Origin: Bacillota bacterium
Lineage (GTDB): Bacteria; Bacillota; Clostridia; Oscillospirales; Acutalibacteraceae
DNA length: 64,000 nucleotides
Reading direction: 5' to 3'
Assembly: GCA_023418995.1 (NCBI GenBank)
Contig: JAEZYP010000065.1
Span: 124,001 to 188,000 of the forward strand
Part shown: one piece after another, positions 34,045-43,380 of the stretch
Numbering within the stretch: position 1 is the first letter of the stretch
How the letters are laid out: every line of letters begins with the position of its first letter
Program-made: the position numbers and the translations under genes
Notes under the pieces: model-generated
What the model was told of the DNA's origin: nothing
The model's input: the letters and a program-made list of their open reading frames with translations, nothing else
The model's database searches: none

Positions 34045-35427
34045 TCAAGATGGTAAGGTTCTGTGGTTCTGTTCATCCCTGAAATAATCCGCAACCTTTA
34101 CCGCCATTTCCTCCGCAATTCCCAAATCCCATAAGAGCTGGAGCAGCGTATAGCGGTCGCGTACTTCTTTGGCTACAATTATGCTGTCAACAACCGACTG
34201 ATAATCCACGCCTACCTGCGCGGGGTTAATCGGTGCGTCAAGATCCGAAAGAATCTTTTCAATATAAGATAACGGCGGCAGAGAATCCATTATTTTTACA
34301 ATCTCCGGCCAGTGTTTTTCCATATTCGCTACGCGTTCCGCGTGAGTTTCCGGCGCGTTTTTTCTTACCTTCTTTTCCAGCTGAATCACTCCGGGAGCGG
34401 CAACGCTGTATGTATCGGCAATCTTTTGCTCCCATTTTTTATAATCGAAGTTTTTGGCGACAAGACGTGCTTTTTCAAAATTAATCTGCATTTTTTTCAA
34501 TTCGCCATACAAATAAGTAATCGCCACAGTACCAATGCCGACCTTAGTTCCGTGAAGAACAGGCTTGCGCCCTTCAAACAGGAATTTCATTTCCCAGAAA
34601 TGAGAAATATGGTGTTCGCTTCCGGAAGCGGGACGGGAATTTCCGACAAAGCTCATCGCGATTCCGGTTAGGATTAAAGCCTCCATAATGCTTTGAATTA
34701 CTTTCGGGTCGCGGGTTTTTACCAGCTCAATATTTTCAACTACCTTTTGGATTGAAACCTCCACCATTTGCGCAATGGCTTCACAATAATATTCCCCGTT
34801 GACAACATGGGAGATTTTCCAGTCGGTTAGGCAGGTATATTTTCCCAGAATATCTCCGAGCCCGGCCGTAATCATATTCATCGGTGCCCTACAAAGAACC
34901 TTCAAATCCCCGATAATAGCTATCGGCGTATGCGTTTCGTAGGTCGTTTTTAAATGGTCGGTGATCAGCGGCGCTCCGGTAGAGGCAAAGCCATCCATGG
35001 AGGGTGCGGTCGCGACTACAAAATAATCCCGCTTCATCTGGTAGCTTACAAACTTGCAGCTGTCGTTGATTGTACCCGTTCCAACCGCGATAATCAGGTC
35101 CGCGTCCTTATCAAAGGCTACCATCAGCTCACCGATTGCGGCTTCATCCGGAACAAGCTCCTGTGCACTGAAGGTGAAAAGCTTATTCGCGTATCCGGCC
35201 TTATCCAGCACGCTTTTCACCTCATTGCCGCATACCTCGCGGGTATTGCAGTCACACACGATAAAGGCTCTGCTGTAACCGTACTTGTTCATGTAGTATG
35301 GAATTTTCTCGACCGCGCCCGATGAAATCTCGACATCCTTGAGCTCCGTCTGGTGGGTGATTCCGCAGCCGCAGGAGAAGGTGCGGTTCAAATAATCCGA
35401 AATGGAAAATGTTTGCGCATTAATCAT
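34045..35427 (-). CDS. sn-Glycerol-1-phosphate dehydrogenase (AraM/EgsA-like)
   Basis: 460 aa, start at 35427 with GGAG upstream. Iron-containing-alcohol-dehydrogenase fold: the NAD-binding segment is LIIAVGTGTINDSCKFVSY, the substrate loop TAPSMDGFASTGAPL, and metal ligands are the early Asp and the histidines in GSEHHISHFWEM and LHGTKVGIG. The family interconverts DHAP and sn-glycerol-1-phosphate with NAD(P)H. In Bacillus (AraM) it is Ni-dependent and feeds heptaprenylglyceryl phosphate. Here the neighbours are catabolic, so oxidation of G1P is plausible. Confidence 0.9.
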   Translation of the reverse strand: MINAQTFSISDYLNRTFSCGCGITHQTELKDVEISSGAVEKIPYYMNKYGYSRAFIVCDCNTREVCGNEVKSVLDKAGYANKLFTFSAQELVPDEAAIGELMVAFDKDADLIIAVGTGTINDSCKFVSYQMKRDYFVVATAPSMDGFASTGAPLITDHLKTTYETHTPIAIIGDLKVLCRAPMNMITAGLGDILGKYTCLTDWKISHVVNGEYYCEAIAQMVEVSIQKVVENIELVKTRDPKVIQSIMEALILTGIAMSFVGNSRPASGSEHHISHFWEMKFLFEGRKPVLHGTKVGIGTVAITYLYGELKKMQINFEKARLVAKNFDYKKWEQKIADTYSVAAPGVIQLEKKVRKNAPETHAERVANMEKHWPEIVKIMDSLPPLSYIEKILSDLDAPINPAQVGVDYQSVVDSIIVAKEVRDRYTLLQLLWDLGIAEEMAVKVADYFRDEQNHRTLPS

Positions 35428-35674
35428 TATATCACTCCTAAACAGTAAAGCTATCACGAAAACCACGCTGTTTGCACATGGCGGTTATTTCATTGTTGGT
35501 TTCTGTTTGCAGTCTCCGCCTGTGATAATAACGATACTTCGCTGCAAACATTGTTAAATTTTTAACTATTTAATGTGCTTCCCTGTTATGATTCAACTGT
35601 TGTTCCAACCATTACTGCCATTCTTACGGCCGTTGAGCCGCCCGGAACCAGATAATTAAAACATACCAACCCGG

Positions 35675-36463
35675 CTAATTCGGGTCTTTTAACGTATAGG
35701 GGTGCAGCTCCATTGCCTGTACGATTTTCAGCGCCGGGCACGGATTGTTGCAGGTCATCAGACGCGCGCCGCAGCGGATGGATTCGCGAACCAATTCCGC
35801 GGTATCGGGGCAATAGGACCAGGGGAGAATCCCCATATCCTCGAATTTCTGAACAAGCTCCGGCGTTAGAATTTTCATATCAATTCCGACCGCGTACATT
35901 TTGGAATAGGTTCCGTCTTCCCCTTCCACAAAGTTCTGCATTTTTTCTTTTGGAAAGCCCTGTGTTTTGACCCCGTAGGTATCATACAGATAAGCGATGA
36001 TGGAAGCGTCGAAGCAGGTAAACACGCAGCGGTCAAGCAAATTGTATTCCTTCAGGATATCCAAGGTAAGATCGACGGTTTCGTGCGTTTTTTCCTTGAT
36101 TTCCACATTGAGGAGAAGGTCCTTGTAGGGGTCGATTAAATCGCAGAACTCACGCAGGGTCGGAACCTTTAGCCCTTCGAAAATGCTTCCGGCTTTGATT
36201 CCGGCATCCAGACTTTTGATTTCCTCTAGCGTCATGTCGTGGATATAGCCCGTACCGTTCGTGGTGCGGTCTACCGTATTGTCATGCATCACCACAACGA
36301 CTTTATCTTTGGTAAGATTCAAGTCGAATTCTATCATATCCACTTTCATATCCAGTGCTTTCTGCATACTGAGCAGCGTGTTTTCCGGGTAAAACGCTTT
36401 GCAGCCCCGATGCCCGGCAACGACCATATCTTTTTTGTTAAGCAGTCTTTCAATGGTACTCAT
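35675..36463 (-). CDS. Glycerophosphodiester phosphodiesterase
   Basis: 262 aa GDPD TIM barrel, cytoplasmic (no signal peptide). Catalytic residues are visible: H18-R19 in AGHRGCKAFYPENT, Glu/Asp in IEFDLNLTKD, and the second catalytic His in VVVMHDNTVDRTTNGTG. Later strands are NVEIKEKTHET and CVFTCFDASI. It hydrolyses glycerophosphodiesters to glycerol phosphate and an alcohol. It lies between the Ugp-like importer and glycerol-1-P dehydrogenase, consistent with a pathway order import, hydrolysis, oxidation. Confidence 0.93.
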   Translation of the reverse strand: MSTIERLLNKKDMVVAGHRGCKAFYPENTLLSMQKALDMKVDMIEFDLNLTKDKVVVVMHDNTVDRTTNGTGYIHDMTLEEIKSLDAGIKAGSIFEGLKVPTLREFCDLIDPYKDLLLNVEIKEKTHETVDLTLDILKEYNLLDRCVFTCFDASIIAYLYDTYGVKTQGFPKEKMQNFVEGEDGTYSKMYAVGIDMKILTPELVQKFEDMGILPWSYCPDTAELVRESIRCGARLMTCNNPCPALKIVQAMELHPYTLKDPN

Positions 36464-36532
36464 ATCCGAAATAAGGCTTCCTTTCGATATTTGTCTTTCT
36501 CTAGATTTTGTGTATTTAATTTGCGGATAAAT

Positions 36533-36567
36533 AGCCGACCCATGTTATTCGGGGGCACAGGTCGGCT
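36533..36567 (-). terminator. Probable terminator or attenuator after the binding-protein gene
   Basis: Stem AGCCGACC/GGTCGGCT with a 19-base loop, followed on the minus strand by ATTTAT. The weak T-run means read-through into the GDPD gene is likely. Confidence 0.45.
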
Positions 36568-36588
36568 CTACCGCTTGCGGTCAGAAGC

Positions 36589-37935
36589 TTAATCAGCCTG
36601 ACCGAGAATCTGCTTCGACTTCGCGTGCAAATCATCCAGTGCCTTCTGTGGGTTTTTGTTATCATTCATAACAGCCTGCTCCATATTGAGAATCTGGGCT
36701 TTCATTTCAGACCAGTAAGGATGCTGTTCGGTATCCACCGCGTATTGCAGCTGGTCGTAAGCGACCTTGTACATCGGGGATTCCTTCCAGAGCTTCTGAA
36801 TCGTATCACTTTCCGCCATCTTTTTGGTAAAGGGCAAATATCCGGTATCAAGAGCAAACTGAAGCCCGCCCTGTTCGTCATTGATAAACCAGTTGATGAA
36901 TTCCCATGCAGCCTCTTTGTTTTTGGAGGCTTCCAGAATACCGATATTCGCTCCGCCGGTCGGCATTGCCTGTTTATCCTGTCCGGGCAGCATGGCTACG
37001 CCGAGATCAAATTTGCAATTTTTCTTCAATGTTCCGATCAGGGAAGTGGACTCCTGGAACATCGCACACTCGCCATTAATGAAGGACTGGCGGGCGATAT
37101 TGGCTCCGTCCTTTACGGGAGTGACCTTAAAGTATCCGGAATCTCTCAGGTCAAGCCACATTTTTAGAACCTTAAGTCCTGTTCCGTTATCATAGAAGCC
37201 GATGGTCTTTTTGTCTTCGCTGATGGTACGTCCGCCGATCTGTGCAACATTCGCCTTAAAGTACCAGGTAGCGATCGGCCACGTTACGCCGTAGCGAACG
37301 GTTTTTCCTCCGGACACCTTTGTCAGCTTTTTCGCGTAATCCTTCAGCTCATCCCAGTTTTTCGGAGCTTTTTCAGGGTCTAAGCCCACCTCTTTGTATG
37401 CGTCCTTGTTGTAATACAGAATCGGGGTGGAACGGCTGAATGGAATGGAATACATTTTTTTGTCGTCATTGTAGAAGGAATATCCCATCAGGCCCTGTAC
37501 AAAATCATCTTTAGACAGGCTGGCTTTGCTTAGGTAGGGATTCAAATCGGTAAGTATTCCGTTTGTAGCAAACGGCTCAACAAAGGCTCTTTCAATCTGA
37601 GCGATATCCGGCGCATTGTTGCCGGCGACCGCGGTCTGGAGCTTTGCGGCTTCTTCTTCATAGGAGCCCTGGTTGGTCGCCACAACTTCAATTTTATCCT
37701 GACTTTTGTTAAAGCGCTGAACCATAGCGTTGAGGCGGTCTCCGTTGGAAGAACCCATTGCGTGCCAGAAGGATACTTTGACTTTTTCGCCTGTGGACGG
37801 CGCCTGTGATTGTGCCTGCGAGGCCGCTTGCGCCTGAGACTGAGCAGTGCTGCTGGTGCCAGCCTCGCCGCTGGAGCAGGCCGTGACGGAAAGTGTCATT
37901 AGCGCAGATAAGAGCAGACATAAAGCTTTTTTCAT
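36589..37935 (-). CDS. Ugp-like carbohydrate/glycerophosphate ABC binding lipoprotein
   Basis: 448 aa family-1 solute-binding protein. The ATG at 37935 has GGGAGG upstream. Lipobox SVTAC (Cys 20), then a Ser/Ala/Gln linker (about 25-50). The mature N-terminus KVSFWHAMGSSNGDRLNAMV and IPFSRSTPILYYN with YNKDAYKEVGLDPEKAP match the UgpB group. UgpB binds sn-glycerol-3-phosphate and glycerophosphodiesters; with the adjacent GDPD this is the best guess, though sugars are possible. Confidence 0.88.
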   Translation of the reverse strand: MKKALCLLLSALMTLSVTACSSGEAGTSSTAQSQAQAASQAQSQAPSTGEKVKVSFWHAMGSSNGDRLNAMVQRFNKSQDKIEVVATNQGSYEEEAAKLQTAVAGNNAPDIAQIERAFVEPFATNGILTDLNPYLSKASLSKDDFVQGLMGYSFYNDDKKMYSIPFSRSTPILYYNKDAYKEVGLDPEKAPKNWDELKDYAKKLTKVSGGKTVRYGVTWPIATWYFKANVAQIGGRTISEDKKTIGFYDNGTGLKVLKMWLDLRDSGYFKVTPVKDGANIARQSFINGECAMFQESTSLIGTLKKNCKFDLGVAMLPGQDKQAMPTGGANIGILEASKNKEAAWEFINWFINDEQGGLQFALDTGYLPFTKKMAESDTIQKLWKESPMYKVAYDQLQYAVDTEQHPYWSEMKAQILNMEQAVMNDNKNPQKALDDLHAKSKQILGQAD

Positions 37936-38009
37936 GATTTTTCCTCCCAATTTCATCTATAAATTCTCTCTATGTTCTTATTCATAGAGGATTTAGCAAA
38001 TAAGAGTGG

Positions 38010-38837
38010 CTACTTAATGCCGGAATAGCAAAATGCCTTTACAATTTGCCGGCTGGCGAAGATGTACACAATAATAATCGGAAGCACCAGAATGGTATTG
38101 CCCGCCATGATAATGTTCCAATTGGCAATGCCTTCCGTATCCTTCAGCACGGATATTCCCATGGTCAAAGGACGTACAGCATCATTGCTGGTCATGATCA
38201 ACGGCCAGAAGTAGCTGTTCCAAAAACCGATAAAGCTGAAAAGCATAATGGTTACTAAAGCGGATTTTGCCATGGGCAGAAGAATTTTAAACATGATCTG
38301 AAATTCAGATGCGTTGTCTAAATGCGCCGCCTCAATAATTTCCTCCGGTACCTGCATAAAATACTGCCTGAGCAGGAAAATTCCGAAAGCGTCTGCGGCA
38401 AATGGAATAATTTGCGGCAGAAGCGAGCCCAGAAGATTCCATTTAGCCATCATGAGATAAACCGGAATGAATATGATTTGCTTCGGCATCATCAGCGCAA
38501 GCAAAACGATAGAAAACAACGGTCCCTTCCCCTTAAAGTCAAACTTCGCGAAGCCGTAGGCCGCGGGTACCATGACGATAAGCTGAATCAGCATGGCGCT
38601 CAGCGTAACGACAATGGTATTTCTGGTGTAAAGCAGGAACGGGCCCGAGCTCCATGCTTCAACGAAATTATTGAAAGTAGCCGTAAGCGGGATCAGGGTT
38701 GGCGGGACTTGAATTGCCTCCGCGTAGGTTTTAAACGCCGTGCTCAGCATCCAGTAAAACGGGAATATAAACACCAGAATAATGAGCGCCTTCACGAGAT
38801 ACTCCGGCAGTTTTTTCAGCATTTTGATATTAAACAT
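38010..38837 (-). CDS. ABC transporter permease, UgpE-like
   Basis: 275 aa, six membrane segments, MalG/UgpE family, with FPFYWMLSTAFKT at the N-terminus and the ATPase-contact loop EEIIEAAHLDNASEFQIMFKILLP (about 175-198). The C-terminal end reads FASRQIVKAFCYSGIK, resembling the family's (R)YFVxGLxxGAxKG end but shortened. It lies 33 bases downstream of the partner permease. Confidence 0.92.
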   Translation of the reverse strand: MFNIKMLKKLPEYLVKALIILVFIFPFYWMLSTAFKTYAEAIQVPPTLIPLTATFNNFVEAWSSGPFLLYTRNTIVVTLSAMLIQLIVMVPAAYGFAKFDFKGKGPLFSIVLLALMMPKQIIFIPVYLMMAKWNLLGSLLPQIIPFAADAFGIFLLRQYFMQVPEEIIEAAHLDNASEFQIMFKILLPMAKSALVTIMLFSFIGFWNSYFWPLIMTSNDAVRPLTMGISVLKDTEGIANWNIIMAGNTILVLPIIIVYIFASRQIVKAFCYSGIK

Positions 38838-38870
38838 CTGTATCCTCCCTTTCGTACTCCGTACGATTGC

Positions 38871-39740
38871 TTATTGGTAATGAACCTTTTTGGAAAGTCC
38901 TTTAAAGTACAGCAGCGTGGTAATCGACGAAATCACCAACAAAACAACACCGGCAGCCGAAGCGTAGCCCATTTTCATATTAATGAAGGCATAGTCGTAG
39001 ATGTAGTATACCAGCATATTGGTGGAATTGTTCGGACCTCCCCCCGTCATAATCCGTACGGTATCAAAGGCCTTGAACGTACCGATTGTCATGACTATCA
39101 AAAGGAAAAACAGCTGCGGCGAAATCATCGGCAGAGTAATTTTAAAGAATTTTTTAAACTTTCCCGTATTGTCCAAATCGGCAGCCTCATAAATCTCTGC
39201 GGGTATGCTTTGCAGGGAGGACAGAATAATAAGGGTGTAATAGCCGATTGCCTGCCAGGAGGCCACGATTGCCAGGGATATCAGCGCGGTTTTTGAGTTT
39301 TGCAGCCAGGTCGAGCCGGGAAGACCGAAAAACTCAAGAATAAAATTCAACAGACCGGTATCAGGGTCCATCAGCCATAACCACACCATGGAAATCGAAA
39401 CAAGCGATATAATGTGCGGGGTAAATATCGCCAGCTGGCCAAACTGGTCAAATTTCGTATTTTTATTGAACCAGACCGCCAGAACCAAGGAAACAAGCAT
39501 AACAATTGTAACAACGGAAACGGTGTAGATTAGGGTATTTATAACAACTTGTAAAAAGTCTTTGTCGCCGAAAAGGTTGATATAGTTTTGAAAGCCAATG
39601 AACTTCTTTTTCACCTTGATAAGGTTCCAGTCGGTCAGGCTCAAATAACAAAGGTTGAACATCGGATAAACAAAGAACGTAATCAAAAATGCCATAGCAG
39701 GAAGAATTAATAAATACGGATAAATTTTGGTTTTGCGCAT
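38871..39740 (-). CDS. ABC transporter permease, UgpA-like
   Basis: 289 aa, six membrane segments, MalF/UgpA family. The cytoplasmic loop is IPAEIYEAADLDNTGKFKKFFKITLP (about 192-217), preceded by GYYTLIILSSLQS. The N-terminal periplasmic segment has the family's SLTDWNL. One base separates its start from the ATPase stop, so it is co-translated with the upstream ugpC-like gene. Confidence 0.92.
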   Translation of the reverse strand: MRKTKIYPYLLILPAMAFLITFFVYPMFNLCYLSLTDWNLIKVKKKFIGFQNYINLFGDKDFLQVVINTLIYTVSVVTIVMLVSLVLAVWFNKNTKFDQFGQLAIFTPHIISLVSISMVWLWLMDPDTGLLNFILEFFGLPGSTWLQNSKTALISLAIVASWQAIGYYTLIILSSLQSIPAEIYEAADLDNTGKFKKFFKITLPMISPQLFFLLIVMTIGTFKAFDTVRIMTGGGPNNSTNMLVYYIYDYAFINMKMGYASAAGVVLLVISSITTLLYFKGLSKKVHYQ

Positions 39741-39741
39741 T

Positions 39742-40785
39742 TTACTTTCCTCCCAGCATTTTCATGTAGGATTCATAGTTGGGGTGATTCTCGCGGATCC
39801 TCTGATCTCCCTGATCAAACAGATACAGTTCCTTCTGTTCAATCCCTGCATAAACCGCCTGTCCTACGCGGAAGCTGTCGTCCGAGCTTTTCACCATAAA
39901 CAGGCCGGTATCGCTTGAGACGGAGTAAATTGTCTCGGAGCCGAGCATCTCACGCGTATTAATACGCGCCTGAAACCCAAAGCTCTTTGCGCCCTCCTGT
40001 GCCGATAACTGGACGCGCTCCGGCCGGAAGCCAAGCTTTACGTCGCCGCTGCCGACATTCATGATATTCATCGGAGGTGTGCCGATAAACTGGGCGGTAA
40101 ACATATTGTTCGGGTCACGGTAAATGACTTCCGGCGCGGCTTCCTGCTGAATTTCACCCTTGTTCATCAGGACGATTTTATCCGCCATTGACATTGCCTC
40201 CACCTGGTCATGCGTCACATACACAAAGGTGGTTCCGAGTTTTTTGTGAAGCTCAATCAGCTCCACACGCATCTGCACCCGAAGCTTCGCGTCCAAATTA
40301 GAGAGAGGCTCGTCCATCAGGAATACCTTCGGCTGCTTGACCATGGCGCGAGCCAGCGCAACCCTCTGCCTTTGGCCGCCGGAGAGAGTGGACGGCTTTC
40401 GATCCAGATAATCCTTCAGCCCGACAATATCGCAAATTTCACGAATCAGATGATCGCGTTTTTCTTTGGGGACTTTGTTGTTCTTCAGCCCGAATTCAAT
40501 ATTTGCGCGTACGCTCATGGTCGGATAAATCGCATAGTTCTGAAAGACCATCGCAACCTCACGTTTTCCGGGAGCAATGTCGGTTACGTCCTTGCCGTCA
40601 ATGAGAACCTGCCCCGAGGTCTGGGGACCAATTCCGGCGATCATCCGCAGCAAGGTTGTTTTGCCGCAGCCGGATGGTCCGACCAGTACGGTAAACGAGC
40701 CATCCTCAATTTTCAGATTCATGTTTTCAATAATGGTGGTCTTAGCGAAACTTTTTCCAACATTCTTCAATTCAATACAAGCCAC
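39742..40785 (-). CDS. ABC transporter ATP-binding protein, UgpC/MsmK-like
   Basis: 347 aa with GTG start and GGAGGG at good spacing. Walker A GPSGCGKTT, Q-loop VFQNYAIYPTMSV, signature LSGGQRQRVALARAM, Walker B VFLMDEPLSNLD, H-loop VTHDQVEAMSMAD. A C-terminal OB-fold regulatory domain follows (about 235-347) with LGFRPERVQL. This gene is first in the operon (C-A-E-B order) behind a near-consensus promoter. Confidence 0.93.
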   Translation of the reverse strand: MACIELKNVGKSFAKTTIIENMNLKIEDGSFTVLVGPSGCGKTTLLRMIAGIGPQTSGQVLIDGKDVTDIAPGKREVAMVFQNYAIYPTMSVRANIEFGLKNNKVPKEKRDHLIREICDIVGLKDYLDRKPSTLSGGQRQRVALARAMVKQPKVFLMDEPLSNLDAKLRVQMRVELIELHKKLGTTFVYVTHDQVEAMSMADKIVLMNKGEIQQEAAPEVIYRDPNNMFTAQFIGTPPMNIMNVGSGDVKLGFRPERVQLSAQEGAKSFGFQARINTREMLGSETIYSVSSDTGLFMVKSSDDSFRVGQAVYAGIEQKELYLFDQGDQRIRENHPNYESYMKMLGGK

Positions 40786-40917
40786 TTTGAAATCCCTCCG
40801 GTTTATGTATTATGCCAAATAGATTAATTAGGTAAAGTGACACATTTAGAATTCTCCTCGCGGACTTGCTTCCATTTGCAAGTTATCCCTTCGTGTCTTC
40901 TGTTTTGTTACGGTCAT

Positions 40918-40946
40918 ATTATAAACAAGAGGTAAATCATTGTCAA
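40918..40946 (-). promoter_or_regulatory. Sigma-A promoter of the Ugp-like operon
   Basis: Consensus TTGACA, 17-base spacer, TATAAT on the minus strand, about 135 bases before the ugpC-like start. Downstream, in the leader, ACTTGC-N8-GCAAGT (40865-40884) could be an operator or a hairpin. Confidence 0.75.
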
Positions 40947-41392
40947 TATGCTCAAAACTTACTTAATATTTTGATAATTTTATATAACATTTGATTGTAT
41001 TTGAGGATTTATTAACAACAAAATTAATTTTAGTACCTATATAATTACTAAAAATATTAATAATTATTATTAATAAATGTCGCCAAACCGAGATGATTTT
41101 CTTTAAATGGACTGCAATTAGGAATTAAATATTTAACTCAACTGTCTTTTCTTTGTTTTCGTGATCTATTTATTAATAATATTATTATTTGTATTAGTAG
41201 TTCCTATTCTTTCTTTGTTAATAACCTATTACGCTTTCTAAGCTATTAATCTTGCTGTTAAGAACTATAATTTGTGTAATTGTACCTGTTTCAATAAAAA
41301 TCTTTGTCGAAATTCACAACATAATTTCGCCTTTTTTCTCCGTTTGGTCGGTTTCTTCTTCAAAAATGCCAACACCCTTATCCCACGGAAAG
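40947..41392. other. AT-rich gene-free spacer with repeated TTATTAATAA palindromes
   Basis: About 450 bases of very AT-rich DNA between the importer promoter and the lacI-type gene. No convincing coding region: the open frames here start without ribosome sites and run into the lacI coding strand in antisense. The perfect 10-base palindrome TTATTAATAA occurs at 41067-41076 and 41170-41179, and again upstream of the regulator at 42584-42593. Confidence 0.5.
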
Positions 41393-41396
41393 AAAA

Positions 41397-41425
41397 AACC
41401 TCCCGTTCTCTTAAACAGGAGGCTT
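41397..41425 (-). terminator. Terminator of the LacI-family gene
   Basis: Minus-strand stem AAGCCTCC/GGGAGGTT with 13-base loop, followed by TTTTTT. Confidence 0.75.
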
Positions 41426-41435
41426 CGCTTAATTC

Positions 41436-42530
41436 TTATTTACCCGCTTTTTTCTTTTTTCGGTTAGGACCGGTTGTATCCCGTATAATCAGACGAGGCT
41501 CGTATTCAAGACGCATAATTTTCTTTGGCGTAACGTCTTTTTGCGGAGAATCGCTGTTTTCCATTTTGGTAAGCAGCAGATGAAAAGCATCTTCCCCTTT
41601 TTTGGTGATGTAATGCTCCACCGTAGTAAGGGATACCCGCCTTAAGCCGGAAATCATATTGTTGTCGCAGCCTACAACAGAATAATCCAGCGGGATTTTA
41701 TACTTCATATCAATTAAGGCGTCCATAATTCCCAGCGCAACCATATCGTTAAGACCAACAAACGCGGTAATTCCCTGATCGCCCTCTTCGATCAGTTCTC
41801 TGGTCAGATCATAGCCGGCGGAGTATTCCGTATTTAAAGACGTATTTTTCTGAGTAGAAGGCTCTTCCTGCATTTTCAGGATTACTCCATTTTGAATACC
41901 GTGTTTTTCGAACTCCTGACGGATTCCTTCCAGTCTGCGGTGGCGCGCCAGCTGCCTGCCGCGGATCGGCGTGGAGAGATAGGCTATTTTTTCATGACCA
42001 AGGCTAAGAAGGTGATCCGCAATAATGATTCCCGACTTAATGCTGTTAAGCTCCACCGCATCCGCGTTAATCGTTTCATCCTTATCACCCATTACGACGG
42101 CGGGCAGCTTGTAGGCAATTTTTTGAAACAGCTCCGGGTATTGGGGAAAATAGGTGTAAATTACCCCGCAGGCAATTCCGTTCAAAAACATACTTACATA
42201 CTGCTCTTCCGAAGATGAGTTGCGCTGTGTATTGCAAATAAGAATGCTGTAGCCGCTTTTTCTCGCTTCATTTCCGATCGTCTGCAATAGCATGGTATAA
42301 TACGGGTTTCCTAATGTCGGGCAGAATACCGCTATGGTTTTGCTGCCGTTTTGAGCAATTTTACCTCGGCTGTTTGCATTTTCATAATGCAGCTGCTTAG
42401 CAGCGGCAAGAACACTCTCAATTGTTTCCTGGGAAAAGGATACGTTGTCCTTTTTATTAAGTATCATAGATACCGTGGATTGTGACACTCCGGCCAGCCT
42501 GGCCACATCTTGCGAAGTTGCTTTTTTCAT
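41436..42530 (-). CDS. LacI family transcriptional regulator
   Basis: 364 aa from the ATG at 42530. The N-terminal helix-turn-helix is SQDVARLAGVSQSTVSMILN followed by a hinge-type QETIESVLAAAKQLHYENAN. The effector domain (about 60-350) is periplasmic-binding-protein-like, with IAVFCPTLGNPYY, FVGLNDMVALGIMDAL and YSVVGCDNNMISG. The C-terminus is basic. It is divergent neither way but lies directly upstream, on the same strand, of the Ugp-like operon, which it probably controls in response to a sugar or glycerol compound. Confidence 0.9.
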   Translation of the reverse strand: MKKATSQDVARLAGVSQSTVSMILNKKDNVSFSQETIESVLAAAKQLHYENANSRGKIAQNGSKTIAVFCPTLGNPYYTMLLQTIGNEARKSGYSILICNTQRNSSSEEQYVSMFLNGIACGVIYTYFPQYPELFQKIAYKLPAVVMGDKDETINADAVELNSIKSGIIIADHLLSLGHEKIAYLSTPIRGRQLARHRRLEGIRQEFEKHGIQNGVILKMQEEPSTQKNTSLNTEYSAGYDLTRELIEEGDQGITAFVGLNDMVALGIMDALIDMKYKIPLDYSVVGCDNNMISGLRRVSLTTVEHYITKKGEDAFHLLLTKMENSDSPQKDVTPKKIMRLEYEPRLIIRDTTGPNRKKKKAGK

Positions 42531-42770
42531 TGCAGCAGAATGCCTCCATCTATTATTAATCATTAATATTTATTATACCGTAATTATTAATAAAATTAAA
42601 TCCTAATAACAAATACCGCGTAATAATCAACAAAAACATTTCACATTCATTTGTTTTTCGGTAAAGATTATGCTACTATATAACGACAGGTTCTGAATTT
42701 TCCGCGTCATGATTCTGCTTTGTTACAAATAGCTTAATTTCTAGAAAGAGTGATAACGGAGGATTTTTCA

Positions 42771-43304
42771 ATGAGTACATTTAACGATATCTTTATCGAA
42801 AAGCTGGTAAGGCGAAAGGCATCCGCACCGGTGATTGCCTTAAAAATTCTGGTTGCCGCCGGCGCTGTGGCAGTCGGTGTTTCCGTCTTATTTACGCCGC
42901 TTGCGGGACTTGCAGGACCGGTCATATTTATTGCCCTCGGATGGATTGCGTGGATTCTCATCCGAAGGTTGAATTTTGAATTTGAATATTCCCTGACTAA
43001 CGGGGACTTGGATATTGATGTAATCATCGGATTCAAAAAAAGAAAGCATCTGCTTTCTCTGCGCTTTTATGAAATAGAATTTATGGCTCCGGTCAGCGCG
43101 CAGTACGCTGCCCGGTTCGCGGATAAAAACGTGGAAACCGTTTACGACGTGGCTTCCTCTAAAAATTCCCCCGACCGCTGGTTTTTAGTTTTTCGCAGGG
43201 ACGGAACCCGCGGCAAGCTGATTTTTGAGCCAAACGATCGCATGATCAGAGCCATGCAGCAGTACAATCCGCAAAATGTAATGTCTCCCGAACAGAAAAA
43301 TTAA
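42771..43304 (+). CDS. DUF6106 family membrane-associated protein
   Basis: 177 aa, ATG at 42771 with GGAGG upstream. Opening MSTFNDIFIEKLVRRKAS, two membrane segments (about 24-42 and 45-65), then a cytoplasmic domain with FEYSLTNGDLDIDVIIGFKKRK and YEIEFMAPV. This is the DUF6106 pattern, common in clostridia and of unknown function. It has its own terminator and is convergent with araB. Confidence 0.82.
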   Translation: MSTFNDIFIEKLVRRKASAPVIALKILVAAGAVAVGVSVLFTPLAGLAGPVIFIALGWIAWILIRRLNFEFEYSLTNGDLDIDVIIGFKKRKHLLSLRFYEIEFMAPVSAQYAARFADKNVETVYDVASSKNSPDRWFLVFRRDGTRGKLIFEPNDRMIRAMQQYNPQNVMSPEQKN

Positions 43305-43307
43305 ATG

Positions 43308-43352
43308 AACCCCGCTGATTCCGAGAGCAGTGTCGGAACCAGCGGGGTTTTT
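43308..43352 (+). terminator. Terminator after DUF6106 gene
   Basis: Stem AACCCCGCTGATTCCGA paired with TCGGAACCAGCGGGGTT, then TTTTT. Confidence 0.9.
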
Positions 43353-43380
43353 CTGATTTTGCTACGATAATAACAACCTC

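Noticed and set aside
41252..41583. Plus-strand open frames across the AT-rich spacer into lacI
   Set aside because: No ribosome site; the 3' part is antisense to the regulator and the lacI terminator lies inside.
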